Positions 10,379-19,781 of a stretch of 64,000 nt of DNA are shown one piece after another (position 1 is the stretch's first letter; each line of letters opens with the position of its first letter). Made by a program: the position numbers and the translations under genes. The stretch lies in NCBI RefSeq assembly GCF_023657445.1, contig NZ_JAGTWY010000001.1, positions 930,001-994,000 on the forward strand, in the 5' to 3' direction. This DNA is from Marinobacter sediminum. Its GTDB lineage: Bacteria; Pseudomonadota; Gammaproteobacteria; Pseudomonadales; Oleiphilaceae. The notes under the pieces were generated by a model that was given only the letters and a program-made list of their open reading frames with translations, made no database searches and had not been told where the DNA came from.

Positions 10379-11092
10379 TCAGTTCACATCCAATGCTCGC
10401 CAGTGGCCTTCCCGAAGTGCTTCAATCGGTTTGAATCGCGTTTTGTAGTTCATCTTCCGGCATTCCCTGATCCAGTAGCCCAGATAGAGGTGTGGCAGGT
10501 CTCTTCGTCGGGCTTCCTCGATTTGCCACAAAATGGCATAGGTACCAAGACTTCGGTGTTCCTGTTCCGGGTTAAACACGGTATAGATGGCCGAGAGACC
10601 ATCATCCAGCATATCAACTGCCGCGAGGCCCACCAGCTCATCTCCCAGGCGAATTTCCAGAAACCATGAATCCGTAGCGCCGTCTACCAGAAATGACGTG
10701 AACTGCTCCCTTGAAGGAGGGTACATATCACCATCCTTGTGGCGCTGCTCGATATAGTCGGCATAAAGGCGGTAATAGCGTTCGTCAAACGTCGCCGGCA
10801 CCATGGTGCACTCCAGGTCTCCGTTTTTCTGAAGTACCCGTCGCTGGCTCCTGTCTGGCTGGAAATCGTCAACCTTTAGCCTGACCGGAATACATGCATT
10901 GCAGTGTTCGCAGTGCGGGCGATAGTAGTGGGAGCCGCTGCGACGAAAGCCCAGGGCGGTCAACTGGCTGTAAAGCTTTTTGTCGATGTTGGCCCTGGGG
11001 TCCACGAACATGGTTGTGGCTTCGCGGTCAGGGAGGTAGCTGCAATCGTGGGGTGGCGTTGCGAAAAACACCAGGGTCCTGAGATTACTCAT
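10379..11092 (-). CDS. bpt: Aspartate/glutamate leucyltransferase (Bpt)
   Basis: A 237-residue member of the ATE1-like family. Bpt transfers Leu from leucyl-tRNA to N-terminal Asp or Glu, making a primary degron read by ClpS. The N-terminal cysteine cluster is visible (YLPD, then HCEHCNACIPVR near 60-71). The C-terminal LYLGYWIRECRKMNYK is diagnostic. Its start (11092) abuts the aat stop (11093), so the two are translationally linked. With aat and clpSA it forms an N-degron gene group. Confidence 0.94.
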   Translation of the reverse strand: MSNLRTLVFFATPPHDCSYLPDREATTMFVDPRANIDKKLYSQLTALGFRRSGSHYYRPHCEHCNACIPVRLKVDDFQPDRSQRRVLQKNGDLECTMVPATFDERYYRLYADYIEQRHKDGDMYPPSREQFTSFLVDGATDSWFLEIRLGDELVGLAAVDMLDDGLSAIYTVFNPEQEHRSLGTYAILWQIEEARRRDLPHLYLGYWIRECRKMNYKTRFKPIEALREGHWRALDVN

Positions 11093-11806
11093 CTATGCCT
11101 CCGGCCCGGTCCATTGCCAGCGAATTATCCAGTCGTGCTGATTCGGTTTCCGATCCACACATGTCCTGAGTATAGATAAAAACTCTTTTCTGGGAATAGT
11201 GCGAGCACCCATGGTGAGCAGATGCCGGCTTTCCACCTGGCAGTCCATGATTTTGTAATCCCATTCCCTGAGCTGATTGGCCAGATGCACCATCAATACC
11301 TTTGATGCATTCGTCTCCAGGGAAAACATGGACTCGCCAAAAAAGCATTGTCCGACCGCCACTCCGTACATTCCCCCCGCAAGTTCGCCTTTGTGGTTCC
11401 ACACTTCGATGGAGTGGGCGGCGCCTTCACGATGAAGAGCGGAATAGCTGGCTATCATGTCTTCAGTGATCCAGGTCCCTTCAGCTCTGGTCGACGCACA
11501 GAGGCGAATAATCCGACCAAAAGCCTGGTCTGCGGTTACGGTAAAGCGTCCCTGGTTCAACGTGCGACGAAGGCTGCGGGAAACGTGTATTTCTTCAGGA
11601 AAGAGCACGCAGCGTGGGTCAGGGGACCACCACAGGATCGGCTGGTCGTCGCTGTACCACGGGAAGATGCCGCTTTTGTAAGCGAGAATGAGTCGTTCAG
11701 TGGACAGATCTCCTCCGAGGGCGAGTAGCCCGTCCGGATCATCCAGTGCTTCGCTTGCGGATGGGAACCAGAGTTGGTCCGGGTCAAGCCAGGGTAGTGA
11801 GGTCAT
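11093..11806 (-). CDS. aat: Leucyl/phenylalanyl-tRNA--protein transferase
   Basis: A 237-residue Aat enzyme (E. coli 234). It adds Leu or Phe to proteins with N-terminal Lys or Arg. Family motifs are GLLALGGDLS, AYKSGIFPWYS, PILWWSPDPR and GGMYGVAVGQCFFGESMFS. I preferred the ATG at 11806 (MTSLPWLDPD), preceded by GGAGCAGG, to a TTG 13 codons upstream that has no proper Shine-Dalgarno. The upstream region holds a 105-bp inverted-repeat element separating it from trxB. Confidence 0.94.
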   Translation of the reverse strand: MTSLPWLDPDQLWFPSASEALDDPDGLLALGGDLSTERLILAYKSGIFPWYSDDQPILWWSPDPRCVLFPEEIHVSRSLRRTLNQGRFTVTADQAFGRIIRLCASTRAEGTWITEDMIASYSALHREGAAHSIEVWNHKGELAGGMYGVAVGQCFFGESMFSLETNASKVLMVHLANQLREWDYKIMDCQVESRHLLTMGARTIPRKEFLSILRTCVDRKPNQHDWIIRWQWTGPEA

Positions 11807-11857
11807 CCTGCTCCGGTTTGTGCTGGAGTTTGGGTTGTTCTTCAACTCGAGAGTATC

Positions 11858-11962
11858 GGCTGACAGGAATCACCTTCTGAAACACGCTGTAAATACATCC
11901 TTGTACGCTTGGCTCCGCCATCCCTGGCTCCGCACAGTTTCAGAAGATGATTCCTGCCAGCC
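11858..11962. repeat. Palindromic intergenic element with 26-bp arms
   Basis: The left arm 11858-11883 (starting GGCTGACAGGAATCACC) and right arm 11937-11962 (ending TTCCTGCCAGCC) are inverted repeats matching at 24 of 26 positions. They flank a 53-nt core. The core contains CGCTGTAAATACATCC, CTTGTACGC and two copies of GGCTCCGC. The whole would fold into a long stem. From memory, similar 'ctgtaaatacatcc...gtacgc' cores recur between genes in Marinobacter. Only one copy is seen here. It lies downstream of trxB and upstream of aat. Confidence 0.8.
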
Positions 11963-12007
11963 GTTGCAGACTAACGAGTTATTCTCCCCAGTCTAGCTCA
12001 ATCTGCG

Positions 12008-13012
<1,005 letters not shown>

Positions 13013-13101
13013 TCAATTTTGCGAGGAAAGTGCGAAAGGCTAACACGAAAGAAACGGCCTGCCATTCGTTTTGGCCAATTCCGCTTATAAAACTTTTCTA
13101 T

Positions 13102-14013
13102 TTATTCAAGGACAGAAACCGTAGCAAGGAGCTGCCTGATCCGGTCTGCACTTTTCCCGGATTCTCCCTGCTCGAGTCGATGCTCCGCAACGGCGGGAAA
13201 GACAGCCTGGATGTCGTCAGGCAATACGTGGTGACGTCCCTCCATGAGCGCCCAGGCCTTTGCTGCTTTCAACAGCCCTAACCCGGCCCTTGGCGACAGA
13301 CCATAGAGGAGGCCAGGCATGCGGCGGCTCTGTTCAAGCAGCCGCTGTATGTAATCAAGCAGTGCCGGGCTGGCACTGACACGGGTGACAGCCTGTTGAA
13401 GTGTCGCCAGTTCCTGTTGGGGCAGTAGTGGCTGGAGGCGTTCGGTCATGACGCGACGATCCTCTCCTTCGAGCAGTTCCCTTTCGGCTCTCGGGTCGGG
13501 GTAGCCCAGCCGGAGCCGCATAAGGAAACGATCGAGCTGTGATTCCGGCAGAGGGTATGTGCCGCCCTGTTCAATCGGGTTTTGCGTGGCGATCACAAAA
13601 AATGGGTGGGGCAGGGGGCGGGTTTCACCTTCGATGGAAACCTGCCGTTCTTCCATTGCTTCCAGCAGCGCGCTCTGGGTCCGTGGAGACGCCCGGTTGA
13701 TCTCATCGGCGAGAACAACCTGAGCGAAAATTGGACCCTGATGGAAAACCAGATTGCCCGCCTCTTTGTCGTACACGGAATAGCCCAGGACATCGGCAGG
13801 TAGCAGGTCGTTCGTAAACTGGATGCGCTGATAGCTCAGCCCCATGATCTTGGCCAATGCATGGGACAGGGTGGTCTTACCCATCCCGGGAATGTCCTCG
13901 ATCAGTAGGTGTCCCCGGGCAAGCAACCCGCAAATAGCGAGGCGAACCTGTTGGTCTTTTCCGAGAAGTATCTGATTCAGTTCGCTGACAACGGCGTCGA
14001 CCAGTTTTTTCAT
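13102..14013 (-). CDS. MoxR-family AAA+ ATPase
   Basis: A 303-residue MoxR/RavA-class ATPase. Walker A is PGMGKTTL (42-49), Walker B is LADEINRA (101-108), sensor 1 is in VIATQNPIEQGGTYPLPE, and the C-terminal lid follows. MoxR proteins act as chaperones for partner proteins, usually with von Willebrand or DUF58 domains encoded next door. No such partner is here: downstream is trxB after a 140-bp gap, and upstream (8 bp) is aguB. The function is therefore open. It may be co-transcribed with aguAB. Confidence 0.88.
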   Translation of the reverse strand: MKKLVDAVVSELNQILLGKDQQVRLAICGLLARGHLLIEDIPGMGKTTLSHALAKIMGLSYQRIQFTNDLLPADVLGYSVYDKEAGNLVFHQGPIFAQVVLADEINRASPRTQSALLEAMEERQVSIEGETRPLPHPFFVIATQNPIEQGGTYPLPESQLDRFLMRLRLGYPDPRAERELLEGEDRRVMTERLQPLLPQQELATLQQAVTRVSASPALLDYIQRLLEQSRRMPGLLYGLSPRAGLGLLKAAKAWALMEGRHHVLPDDIQAVFPAVAEHRLEQGESGKSADRIRQLLATVSVLE

Positions 14014-14020
14014 TCCCGGT

Positions 14021-14944
14021 TCAATCCCTCACCCGCTTGAGAATATCGCCATACGCGTCAATCCGACGATCCCTGAAGTACGGCCAGATACGGCGGACCG
14101 ATTCGCTGCGAGTGCGGTCCAGGCTGACACTCAAAATGCACTCCGTTGTGTCATCGGCGCGGGCCAGAAATTCACCCTGAGGGCCGCAAATAAAGCTGTT
14201 GCCCCAGAACCGTATGCCGTCAGATTGCCCGGACGGATCCGGCTCCGTTCCAACGCGGTTAGGTGCGATCACGGCAAGGTTGTTGGCCACGGCGTGGCCC
14301 CGCTGAACGGTCACCCATGCATCCAGTTGTCTTGCCTGCTCTTCAGGGTCGTCCGTGACATCCCAGCCGATGGCAGTCGGGTAAAGAAGGACTTCCGCAC
14401 CAGCCAGTGCCATCAGGCGAGCGGCTTCCGGATACCATTGGTCCCAGCAAACCAGCACGCCGAGCTTGCCAGCGGATGTCTCAATGGGAGTAAAACCACT
14501 CTGGCCACTATTGAACTGCACGTCACCCGGTGTGAAGTAGAACTTTTCATAAAAGCCGGGGTCGTCCGGGATGTGCATTTTCCGGTAAAGGCCAGCCAGG
14601 GAGCCATCTTTTTCAAAAACCACGGCGGTATTGTGATACACGCCGTTCATTCGGCGCTCAAAAATGGAACCGACCAGTACAACTCCAAGGTCCCTGGCAA
14701 GTTCCGCTAGGCGGTTGCTGGTGGGGCCAGGAATAGGTTCGGCCAAATCAAAGATGTCAGTGTTCTCGGTCTGGCAGAAATACAGGGTAGAGTGTAACTC
14801 CTGCAGCACGATCAGCTGGGCACCATTCGCGGCTGCTTCCCTCACCAGTTTTTCAGTGGCAGCGAGGTTGGCAACCTTGTCGTCGCTACAGGCCTGCTGG
14901 ATAGCGGCGATATTCAGGTGTCTGGTGTTTGCGGGGTTGCTCAT
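14021..14944 (-). CDS. aguB: N-carbamoylputrescine amidase
   Basis: A 307-residue nitrilase-superfamily amidase that hydrolyses N-carbamoylputrescine to putrescine, CO2 and ammonia. The catalytic triad is visible as Glu49 (LQELH), Lys122 (YRKMHIPDD) and Cys166 (LVCWDQWYPE). The length is slightly above the usual 290-300. The start overlaps the aguA stop as ATGA. With aguA it completes the agmatine-to-putrescine route. Confidence 0.95.
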   Translation of the reverse strand: MSNPANTRHLNIAAIQQACSDDKVANLAATEKLVREAAANGAQLIVLQELHSTLYFCQTENTDIFDLAEPIPGPTSNRLAELARDLGVVLVGSIFERRMNGVYHNTAVVFEKDGSLAGLYRKMHIPDDPGFYEKFYFTPGDVQFNSGQSGFTPIETSAGKLGVLVCWDQWYPEAARLMALAGAEVLLYPTAIGWDVTDDPEEQARQLDAWVTVQRGHAVANNLAVIAPNRVGTEPDPSGQSDGIRFWGNSFICGPQGEFLARADDTTECILSVSLDRTRSESVRRIWPYFRDRRIDAYGDILKRVRD

Positions 14945-15993
14945 GGGGTTACGACTCCTGCAGGAATTTGCATAGTGATGCAGTGCAGACTTCCGTGCTG
15001 GCGAATGAGAGCGTTGCAGTTGATGGGAATAATTTCCCGATCAGCAAAGATCTCCCTCATGATGGCAATAGCGTCTTCGTCCTGGCGAACACCGTACGTG
15101 GGTACCAGGATCGCGCCGTTGATGATCAGGAAATTGGCATAGGTTGCCGGCAGGCGCTCCCCATCCTCGTCAAAGAGTGGATCGGGCCAGGGCAGTGCGG
15201 TCAGCTTGTATGGGCTGCCGTCTCGCTGCCGGAACTCCAGCAATTCCTCTTCCATTGCTGCCAGCGCGCTGTAGTGCTCGTCGGCGACATCGGGGCAGGT
15301 CACGTAGCAGATATGGTCCGGCGCACAAAAGCGAGCCAGGGTGTCTATGTGACTGTCTGTGTCGTCCCCTGCAAGATACCCGTGATTCAACCAGAGGATT
15401 CGGTCAGCTCCCAGTAACTCGGATAAAAGCTGCTCGATGGCGGTGCGATCGTGTGCGGGATTGCGAGTTGGTGTCAGCAGACATTCACTGGTGGTCAGCA
15501 GGGTACCGTGACCGTCAGCTTCAATCGAACCACCTTCCAGGACAAAATCTATCGTTTGAAGAGGTGTGCTGCCAAAGGCACCCGCGTTGGCAAGGTGCAG
15601 GTTGAGAGCATCATCTTTTTCCCAGGGGAACTTGCCGCCCCAGGCGTTAAAGCGAAAGTCCAGGAGCGCGAGGCCTTCTTCAGTCTGCACCGATATCGGG
15701 CCATGATCTCTCGCCCAGGTGTCATTGGCTGGCGCTGGCACCGCAACGACCCTTCCCGGCAAACCGTTACGCTCGGCGTAAGCATTGAGGTCCCGTTCCA
15801 GCTCCTGCAGCTTAACTACATGTTCGCAGCTGATCAGCAGATGCTCGAAGCGGAGAACGGCTTTGGCAATGTTCGTAAAGACCGGCTCCACCTCTTCCAG
15901 GATGTCAGCCCAGTCAGTTCCGGGGTGGGGCCAGGTCAGCATTACGGCGCTTTGCGGGGCCCACTCAGAGGGCAACACGCGTCTGGATGTCAC
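14941..15993 (-). CDS. aguA: Agmatine deiminase
   Basis: A 350-residue member of the guanidino-group-modifying superfamily that converts agmatine to N-carbamoylputrescine. Conserved segments are NDTWARDHGP near 90-99, FVLEGGSIEADGHG near 150-163, the His in DTDSHIDTL, and the C-terminal catalytic Cys at about 338 in GSLHCITMQ. It is translationally coupled to aguB through a 4-bp overlap. An arginine decarboxylase to supply agmatine is not in the window. Confidence 0.95.
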   Translation of the reverse strand: MTSRRVLPSEWAPQSAVMLTWPHPGTDWADILEEVEPVFTNIAKAVLRFEHLLISCEHVVKLQELERDLNAYAERNGLPGRVVAVPAPANDTWARDHGPISVQTEEGLALLDFRFNAWGGKFPWEKDDALNLHLANAGAFGSTPLQTIDFVLEGGSIEADGHGTLLTTSECLLTPTRNPAHDRTAIEQLLSELLGADRILWLNHGYLAGDDTDSHIDTLARFCAPDHICYVTCPDVADEHYSALAAMEEELLEFRQRDGSPYKLTALPWPDPLFDEDGERLPATYANFLIINGAILVPTYGVRQDEDAIAIMREIFADREIIPINCNALIRQHGSLHCITMQIPAGVVTP

Positions 15994-16103
15994 TTTACTG
16001 CCACCTTAAGTTATAAAAACTGCCATCTTAACCGACAGTCGGCGTCTCGTCAGGGCAGGGAACGGGAATCCACTACCCGTAAACGTTTGATTTTTATTAT
16101 CGA

Positions 16104-16406
16104 TCACTGCCGACGCTTTAATACAGTGTGGAGTACGCGGTTGTTCTCGAAATAGACCACAAAATCCTGATAGTACCATTGGGTGATCGGTGGCTCTCCT
16201 ACCGGCCCACGAATCTCTGCGGGCTGGCCCCATGAGCTGCGGACAGAGTCTTGGGTCATCCCGGTTTTCGGGAAGCTCCCCTGGTAACGATCTGCCTGAG
16301 TGCCCACCGGAATCCGGAGCTCTTCCGCGATGGCGCCGGAAACCGGGGCCATGGTCAGTGTGGCAGCCAGGGTCAGTGCACCGAACAGGGCTTTGTTTTT
16401 TCTCAT
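16104..16406 (-). CDS. Small secreted protein with SmpA/BamE-like fold (unassigned)
   Basis: A 100-residue protein. Residues 1 to about 27 are a Sec signal peptide with an AIA-type cleavage site and no lipobox cysteine. The mature part contains GMTQDSVRSSWGQPAEIRGP followed by WYYQDFVVYFENNRVLHTV. This pattern (short helix 'GMT...v...wG.P', then a beta-hairpin) recalls the SmpA/BamE/OmlA domain. The start ATG at 16406 has GGAG 9 nt upstream. A longer frame to 16490 lacks a signal sequence. I do not know its function; it probably resides in the periplasm. Confidence 0.75.
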   Translation of the reverse strand: MRKNKALFGALTLAATLTMAPVSGAIAEELRIPVGTQADRYQGSFPKTGMTQDSVRSSWGQPAEIRGPVGEPPITQWYYQDFVVYFENNRVLHTVLKRRQ

Positions 16407-16512
16407 TGATGGATCTCCATTAATACTTGGGTCCCCGGGAAGCCCCCAAAAGGACATGGATAAAGCGTAATATCCGAAAAAGACTAGCAAAAGTCACTCG
16501 TTTTTCGTCAGT

Positions 16513-17100
16513 CTACTCTTTTTGGCGCTGCCGAATCTGCCAACGCATCACATGCTTTGCGATCTGCTGGCGGTCACTGTCCTGAATGTGTACAAACTCC
16601 GTGTGAACCCTTGCTCCCCCGGTGGTATCCGGCTGCACCTCGATAACCTGCGCGGTCGCCTGGGGCTGAAATAGCTCTGGTGGAAGAGTCATGCGGATGG
16701 CGAGCCGGTCACCAGTCTTCCAGGCCGGAGTGCTGCTGAAGAAGGCCAGACCTCCCTCGCTCAGGGTCACCTCCTGCCAGTCCTCCGGTTGCAACGGATT
16801 TTGCTCAAAGGCCATAATGCGCGCCAGCGTATCCAGCTTGCTGTTCAGTGATTTTATCAGGCCCGTCAGAAGGCGGTCCTGTTCGGCAAGGCTGGCAAGT
16901 TGAGATTTTACGTCCTGATCCAGTCGCCTGAATTCCGCTTTCAGGCTTTCAAGGTGATCGCCGTCAAACGCCTCTTCCTCAGGGGTCGTGGTTGGTGATA
17001 GCTTTCGGATTTCCAGGCCGATTCGATCTTCGATACGGAAAAAGTCCCGGCGTTCAGGTGAGTAATCTGTCGATTCGCTGGGAGGGTTGTCTGGCGGCAT
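16513..17100 (-). CDS. PilZ-domain protein
   Basis: A 195-residue cytoplasmic protein. The N-terminal RRDFFR carries the RxxxR arginines of PilZ domains. Between about 45 and 95 is a helical, coiled-coil-like insertion (heptads of Leu, Lys and Asp). The PilZ barrel resumes at about 105 with TLSEGGLAFF, where the usual D/N-x-S-x-x-G has Thr at its first position. Binding of cyclic di-GMP is therefore likely but not certain. It faces lolC divergently, 122 bp away. The partner process is unknown. Confidence 0.82.
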   Translation of the reverse strand: MPPDNPPSESTDYSPERRDFFRIEDRIGLEIRKLSPTTTPEEEAFDGDHLESLKAEFRRLDQDVKSQLASLAEQDRLLTGLIKSLNSKLDTLARIMAFEQNPLQPEDWQEVTLSEGGLAFFSSTPAWKTGDRLAIRMTLPPELFQPQATAQVIEVQPDTTGGARVHTEFVHIQDSDRQQIAKHVMRWQIRQRQKE

Positions 17101-17222
17101 TCTGGCTCCGGAACTCGTAATTTTTATTAGTATAGAACAGTTTAGCAGTTTCCCGCTCCTCTGGAAGGTGCCGGGAAAAACCAGACCACGACAAACCCGA
17201 AGGTAGCGACAGGCGCCTCCCT

Positions 17223-18464
17223 ATGTTCAGACCTTTATCGTTTTATATTGGCTTACGTTACACGGCTGCCAAACGCCGCAATCACTTTATATCCTTTATT
17301 TCGCTGACCTCCATGATCGGCCTCATGCTTGGCGTTGCGGTGTTAATCATCGTGCTCTCGGTCATGAACGGGTTCGACAGGGAGCTCAAACAGCGAATTC
17401 TGGGTATGGTGCCCCATGCTGTTATTGAGGGCTCTGGGCCGTTACAGGACTGGGAGTCAGTGGATCGTCAGGTGGAGCAGCACCCCAGAATCCTGGCAGC
17501 GGCGCCGTTCATTCAGGGGCAGGGCATGGTGACCGGTGGAGGCAATGTCCGTGGTGTCATGCTCAATGGCGTGCTGCCAGAGCAGGAGAAATCGGTATCA
17601 ATCATTGAGAACCATATGGTCGAGGGTAGCCTGGACGATCTGGTTCCCGGCGAGTTTGGCATTATTATCGGTCGGCTGATGGCATCGAGTCTCCGGCTCG
17701 GGTTGGGGGACAAGGTGACCGTGGTCCTGCCTGAAGCATCCGTTACCCCGGCCGGTGTGTTACCCAGGTTGAAGCGTTTTACGGTGAAGGGGATTTTCAG
17801 CGTGGGGGCAGAGCTGGATGGCAACTACACCCTGCTGCATATGGCGGATGCTTCAAAACTCATGCGCACCGGGGGTAAAGCTCAAGGCATCCGGTTACTG
17901 GTCGATGATCTGTTTGCCGCTCCAAGGGTTTCGGAAGAAGCCGCCCGTTCGCTTGATGGTCGCTATTTCATTTCGGACTGGACCCGCACTCATGGCAATC
18001 TTTTTCAGGCTATTCGTATGGAAAAGACCATGATTGGCCTCCTGCTGATGTTCATCGTCGCGGTTGCGGCTTTTAACATTGTCTCGACTCTGGTGATGGT
18101 CGTGACAGACAAAACTGCAGACATTGCCATTCTTCGCACCATGGGCGCCACGCCCGGGCGCATTATGCGCATCTTCATTGTACAGGGAGCCGTGATCGGT
18201 GTGTTTGGGACTCTGGTTGGAACTTCGCTGGGGGTCCTGGGTGCTCTCAATATCAGTGCCTTTATCTCCTGGCTTGAGGGTGTTTTGGGGCACAAATTCC
18301 TGAGTGCCGATGTCTACTTCATCAGCTATCTGCCGTCACAGTTGCAGTGGCAGGACGTGTTCATCATAAGTGGTGCAGGTCTTGCGATGAGCCTGCTGGC
18401 GACTATCTATCCAGCCTGGCGAGCATCGCGGATCGATCCGGCGGAGGCGCTGCGCTATGAGTGA
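17223..18464 (+). CDS. lolC: Lipoprotein-releasing ABC transporter permease LolC/LolE family
   Basis: A 413-residue inner-membrane permease. It has an N-terminal transmembrane helix (about 28-48), a large periplasmic MacB-like domain (to about 265), and three C-terminal FtsX helices. With LolD it extracts outer-membrane lipoproteins and passes them to LolA. The motifs NHFISFISLTSMIGLMLGVAVLI and the C-terminal [17 protein letters not shown] are typical. Its stop overlaps the lolD start by 8 bp. There is no second permease gene (lolE) after lolD, so this protein may act as both halves, as LolF does in some bacteria. Confidence 0.92.
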   Translation: MFRPLSFYIGLRYTAAKRRNHFISFISLTSMIGLMLGVAVLIIVLSVMNGFDRELKQRILGMVPHAVIEGSGPLQDWESVDRQVEQHPRILAAAPFIQGQGMVTGGGNVRGVMLNGVLPEQEKSVSIIENHMVEGSLDDLVPGEFGIIIGRLMASSLRLGLGDKVTVVLPEASVTPAGVLPRLKRFTVKGIFSVGAELDGNYTLLHMADASKLMRTGGKAQGIRLLVDDLFAAPRVSEEAARSLDGRYFISDWTRTHGNLFQAIRMEKTMIGLLLMFIVAVAAFNIVSTLVMVVTDKTADIAILRTMGATPGRIMRIFIVQGAVIGVFGTLVGTSLGVLGALNISAFISWLEGVLGHKFLSADVYFISYLPSQLQWQDVFIISGAGLAMSLLATIYPAWRASRIDPAEALRYE

Positions 18465-19167
18465 GGAAAAAGCGGTCATGCAAGAGTCGTCTCTGGTTAT
18501 CGATTGTCATCAGGTTACCCGTACCTATAGTCAGGGCCCGGAAAAACTCACTATTTTCTCGGATATTTCGCTCCGGATTTCCAGCGGAGAGACAGTCGCC
18601 ATTGTGGGTAGTAGTGGTGCAGGGAAAACAACGCTTCTGAATCTGCTGGGAGGGTTGGATCGGCCTTCATCCGGGAAGATTTCTATCTGTGGTCAGGATA
18701 TCCATCGTCTTTCCGAGGCCGGCCGGGCGCGCTTCAGAAATCGCCATCTCGGTTTTGTTTACCAGTTTCATCATCTGTTGCCCGAGTTCTCGGCGCTGGA
18801 AAATGTGATGATGCCCTGCGTGCTCGGTGGTATGGCGGTCCCGGAGGCCAAGAAAAAGGCCGAAGACCTGCTTGCCAGAGTCGGGCTTGCAGAGCGCCTG
18901 GCGCATAAGCCGGGAGAGCTGTCCGGGGGTGAGCGACAACGGGTGGCCATCGCCCGGGCTTTGGTCAACGAGCCTGATTGTGTGCTGATGGATGAGCCTA
19001 CGGGCAACCTGGATGAACATACTGGAGAGGGTGTGCGCTCGCTGATTGAATCTTTGCGGGATCAGTTCGGCATTTCTTTTGTAATGGTGACGCATGACAT
19101 GAAAATGGCGCGAAGTCTCGGTAGAGTGCTCCGGCTGGAACAGGGCCGGCTGGTTCAGGAAGCCTGA
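18457..19167 (+). CDS. lolD: Lipoprotein-releasing ABC transporter ATPase LolD
   Basis: A 236-residue ABC ATPase. Walker [11 protein letters not shown] (51-60), signature LSGGERQR and Walker [10 protein letters not shown] are intact. [18 protein letters not shown] in the Q-loop region is typical of LolD. It powers lipoprotein release with the LolC-type permease encoded just upstream (8-bp overlap). Its last 13 bp overlap the 3' end of the convergent DUF2062 gene. An alternative ATG seven codons in (18478) is possible. Confidence 0.95.
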   Translation: MSEEKAVMQESSLVIDCHQVTRTYSQGPEKLTIFSDISLRISSGETVAIVGSSGAGKTTLLNLLGGLDRPSSGKISICGQDIHRLSEAGRARFRNRHLGFVYQFHHLLPEFSALENVMMPCVLGGMAVPEAKKKAEDLLARVGLAERLAHKPGELSGGERQRVAIARALVNEPDCVLMDEPTGNLDEHTGEGVRSLIESLRDQFGISFVMVTHDMKMARSLGRVLRLEQGRLVQEA

Positions 19168-19700
19168 TCTGCGGCTTTTTGCTTTTTGATTCGTTCCTGA
19201 CGCCTTACCTGCCAATCGGAGCGGATCTTGCGGCGCCATAGATACTGAATGATCAGGTAGGCAATGCAGGCAGAAGCTGTACCGACGATCATCGAGCCCA
19301 GATAAAGAGGGATGCCGATGTCCAGCAGCCGTTCACTGATCCATGCCCAGGAAAGTTGAAAGTCGAAGTTGAGTACCGGTCTGTTCAGCGCCCAGGCGCC
19401 TACTTTGTAGTTAAAGTAAAAAAGTGGCGGCATGGTAACGGGGTTGCTGATCCAAACGAGAACCACGGAAAGTGGAAGGTTTGCGTTGAACCAGATCGCG
19501 AAGAAGGCAGCGGCAATCATCTGAAATGGCATGGGAATAAAGCAGAACCAGATGCCGATAAGGAATGCGCGGGCTACGCTGTGCCGGTTAATGTGCCACA
19601 GATTGGGCTCATGAAGGATATCGCCAAGAAAGTGCAGCGATCGCATCGCTTGCACTTTCTCCGGTGTTGGCAGATAGCGTTTCATGAACTTCTTCGGCAT
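19155..19700 (-). CDS. DUF2062 membrane protein
   Basis: A 181-residue protein with three predicted membrane segments (about 45-70, 77-100 and 130-160) and a basic C-terminal tail. The motif WISNPVTMPPLFYFNYKVG is the hallmark of DUF2062. The family has no firmly assigned role. In pseudomonads a member lies between lolCDE and comEC, as here. The start ATG at 19700 (MPKKFMKRYLPTPEKV) fits the family. A longer frame to 19826 would extend into comEC. Its stop overlaps lolD from the opposite strand by 13 bp. Confidence 0.88.
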   Translation of the reverse strand: MPKKFMKRYLPTPEKVQAMRSLHFLGDILHEPNLWHINRHSVARAFLIGIWFCFIPMPFQMIAAAFFAIWFNANLPLSVVLVWISNPVTMPPLFYFNYKVGAWALNRPVLNFDFQLSWAWISERLLDIGIPLYLGSMIVGTASACIAYLIIQYLWRRKIRSDWQVRRQERIKKQKAADQAS

Positions 19701-19781
19701 TGGAAGTTCTGCCTGTAAAAGATTGAAATCCCCGGCAGCACGGAAGCGGCCGGCGAGTATAAGAATTCGGGAGGACAAGGA

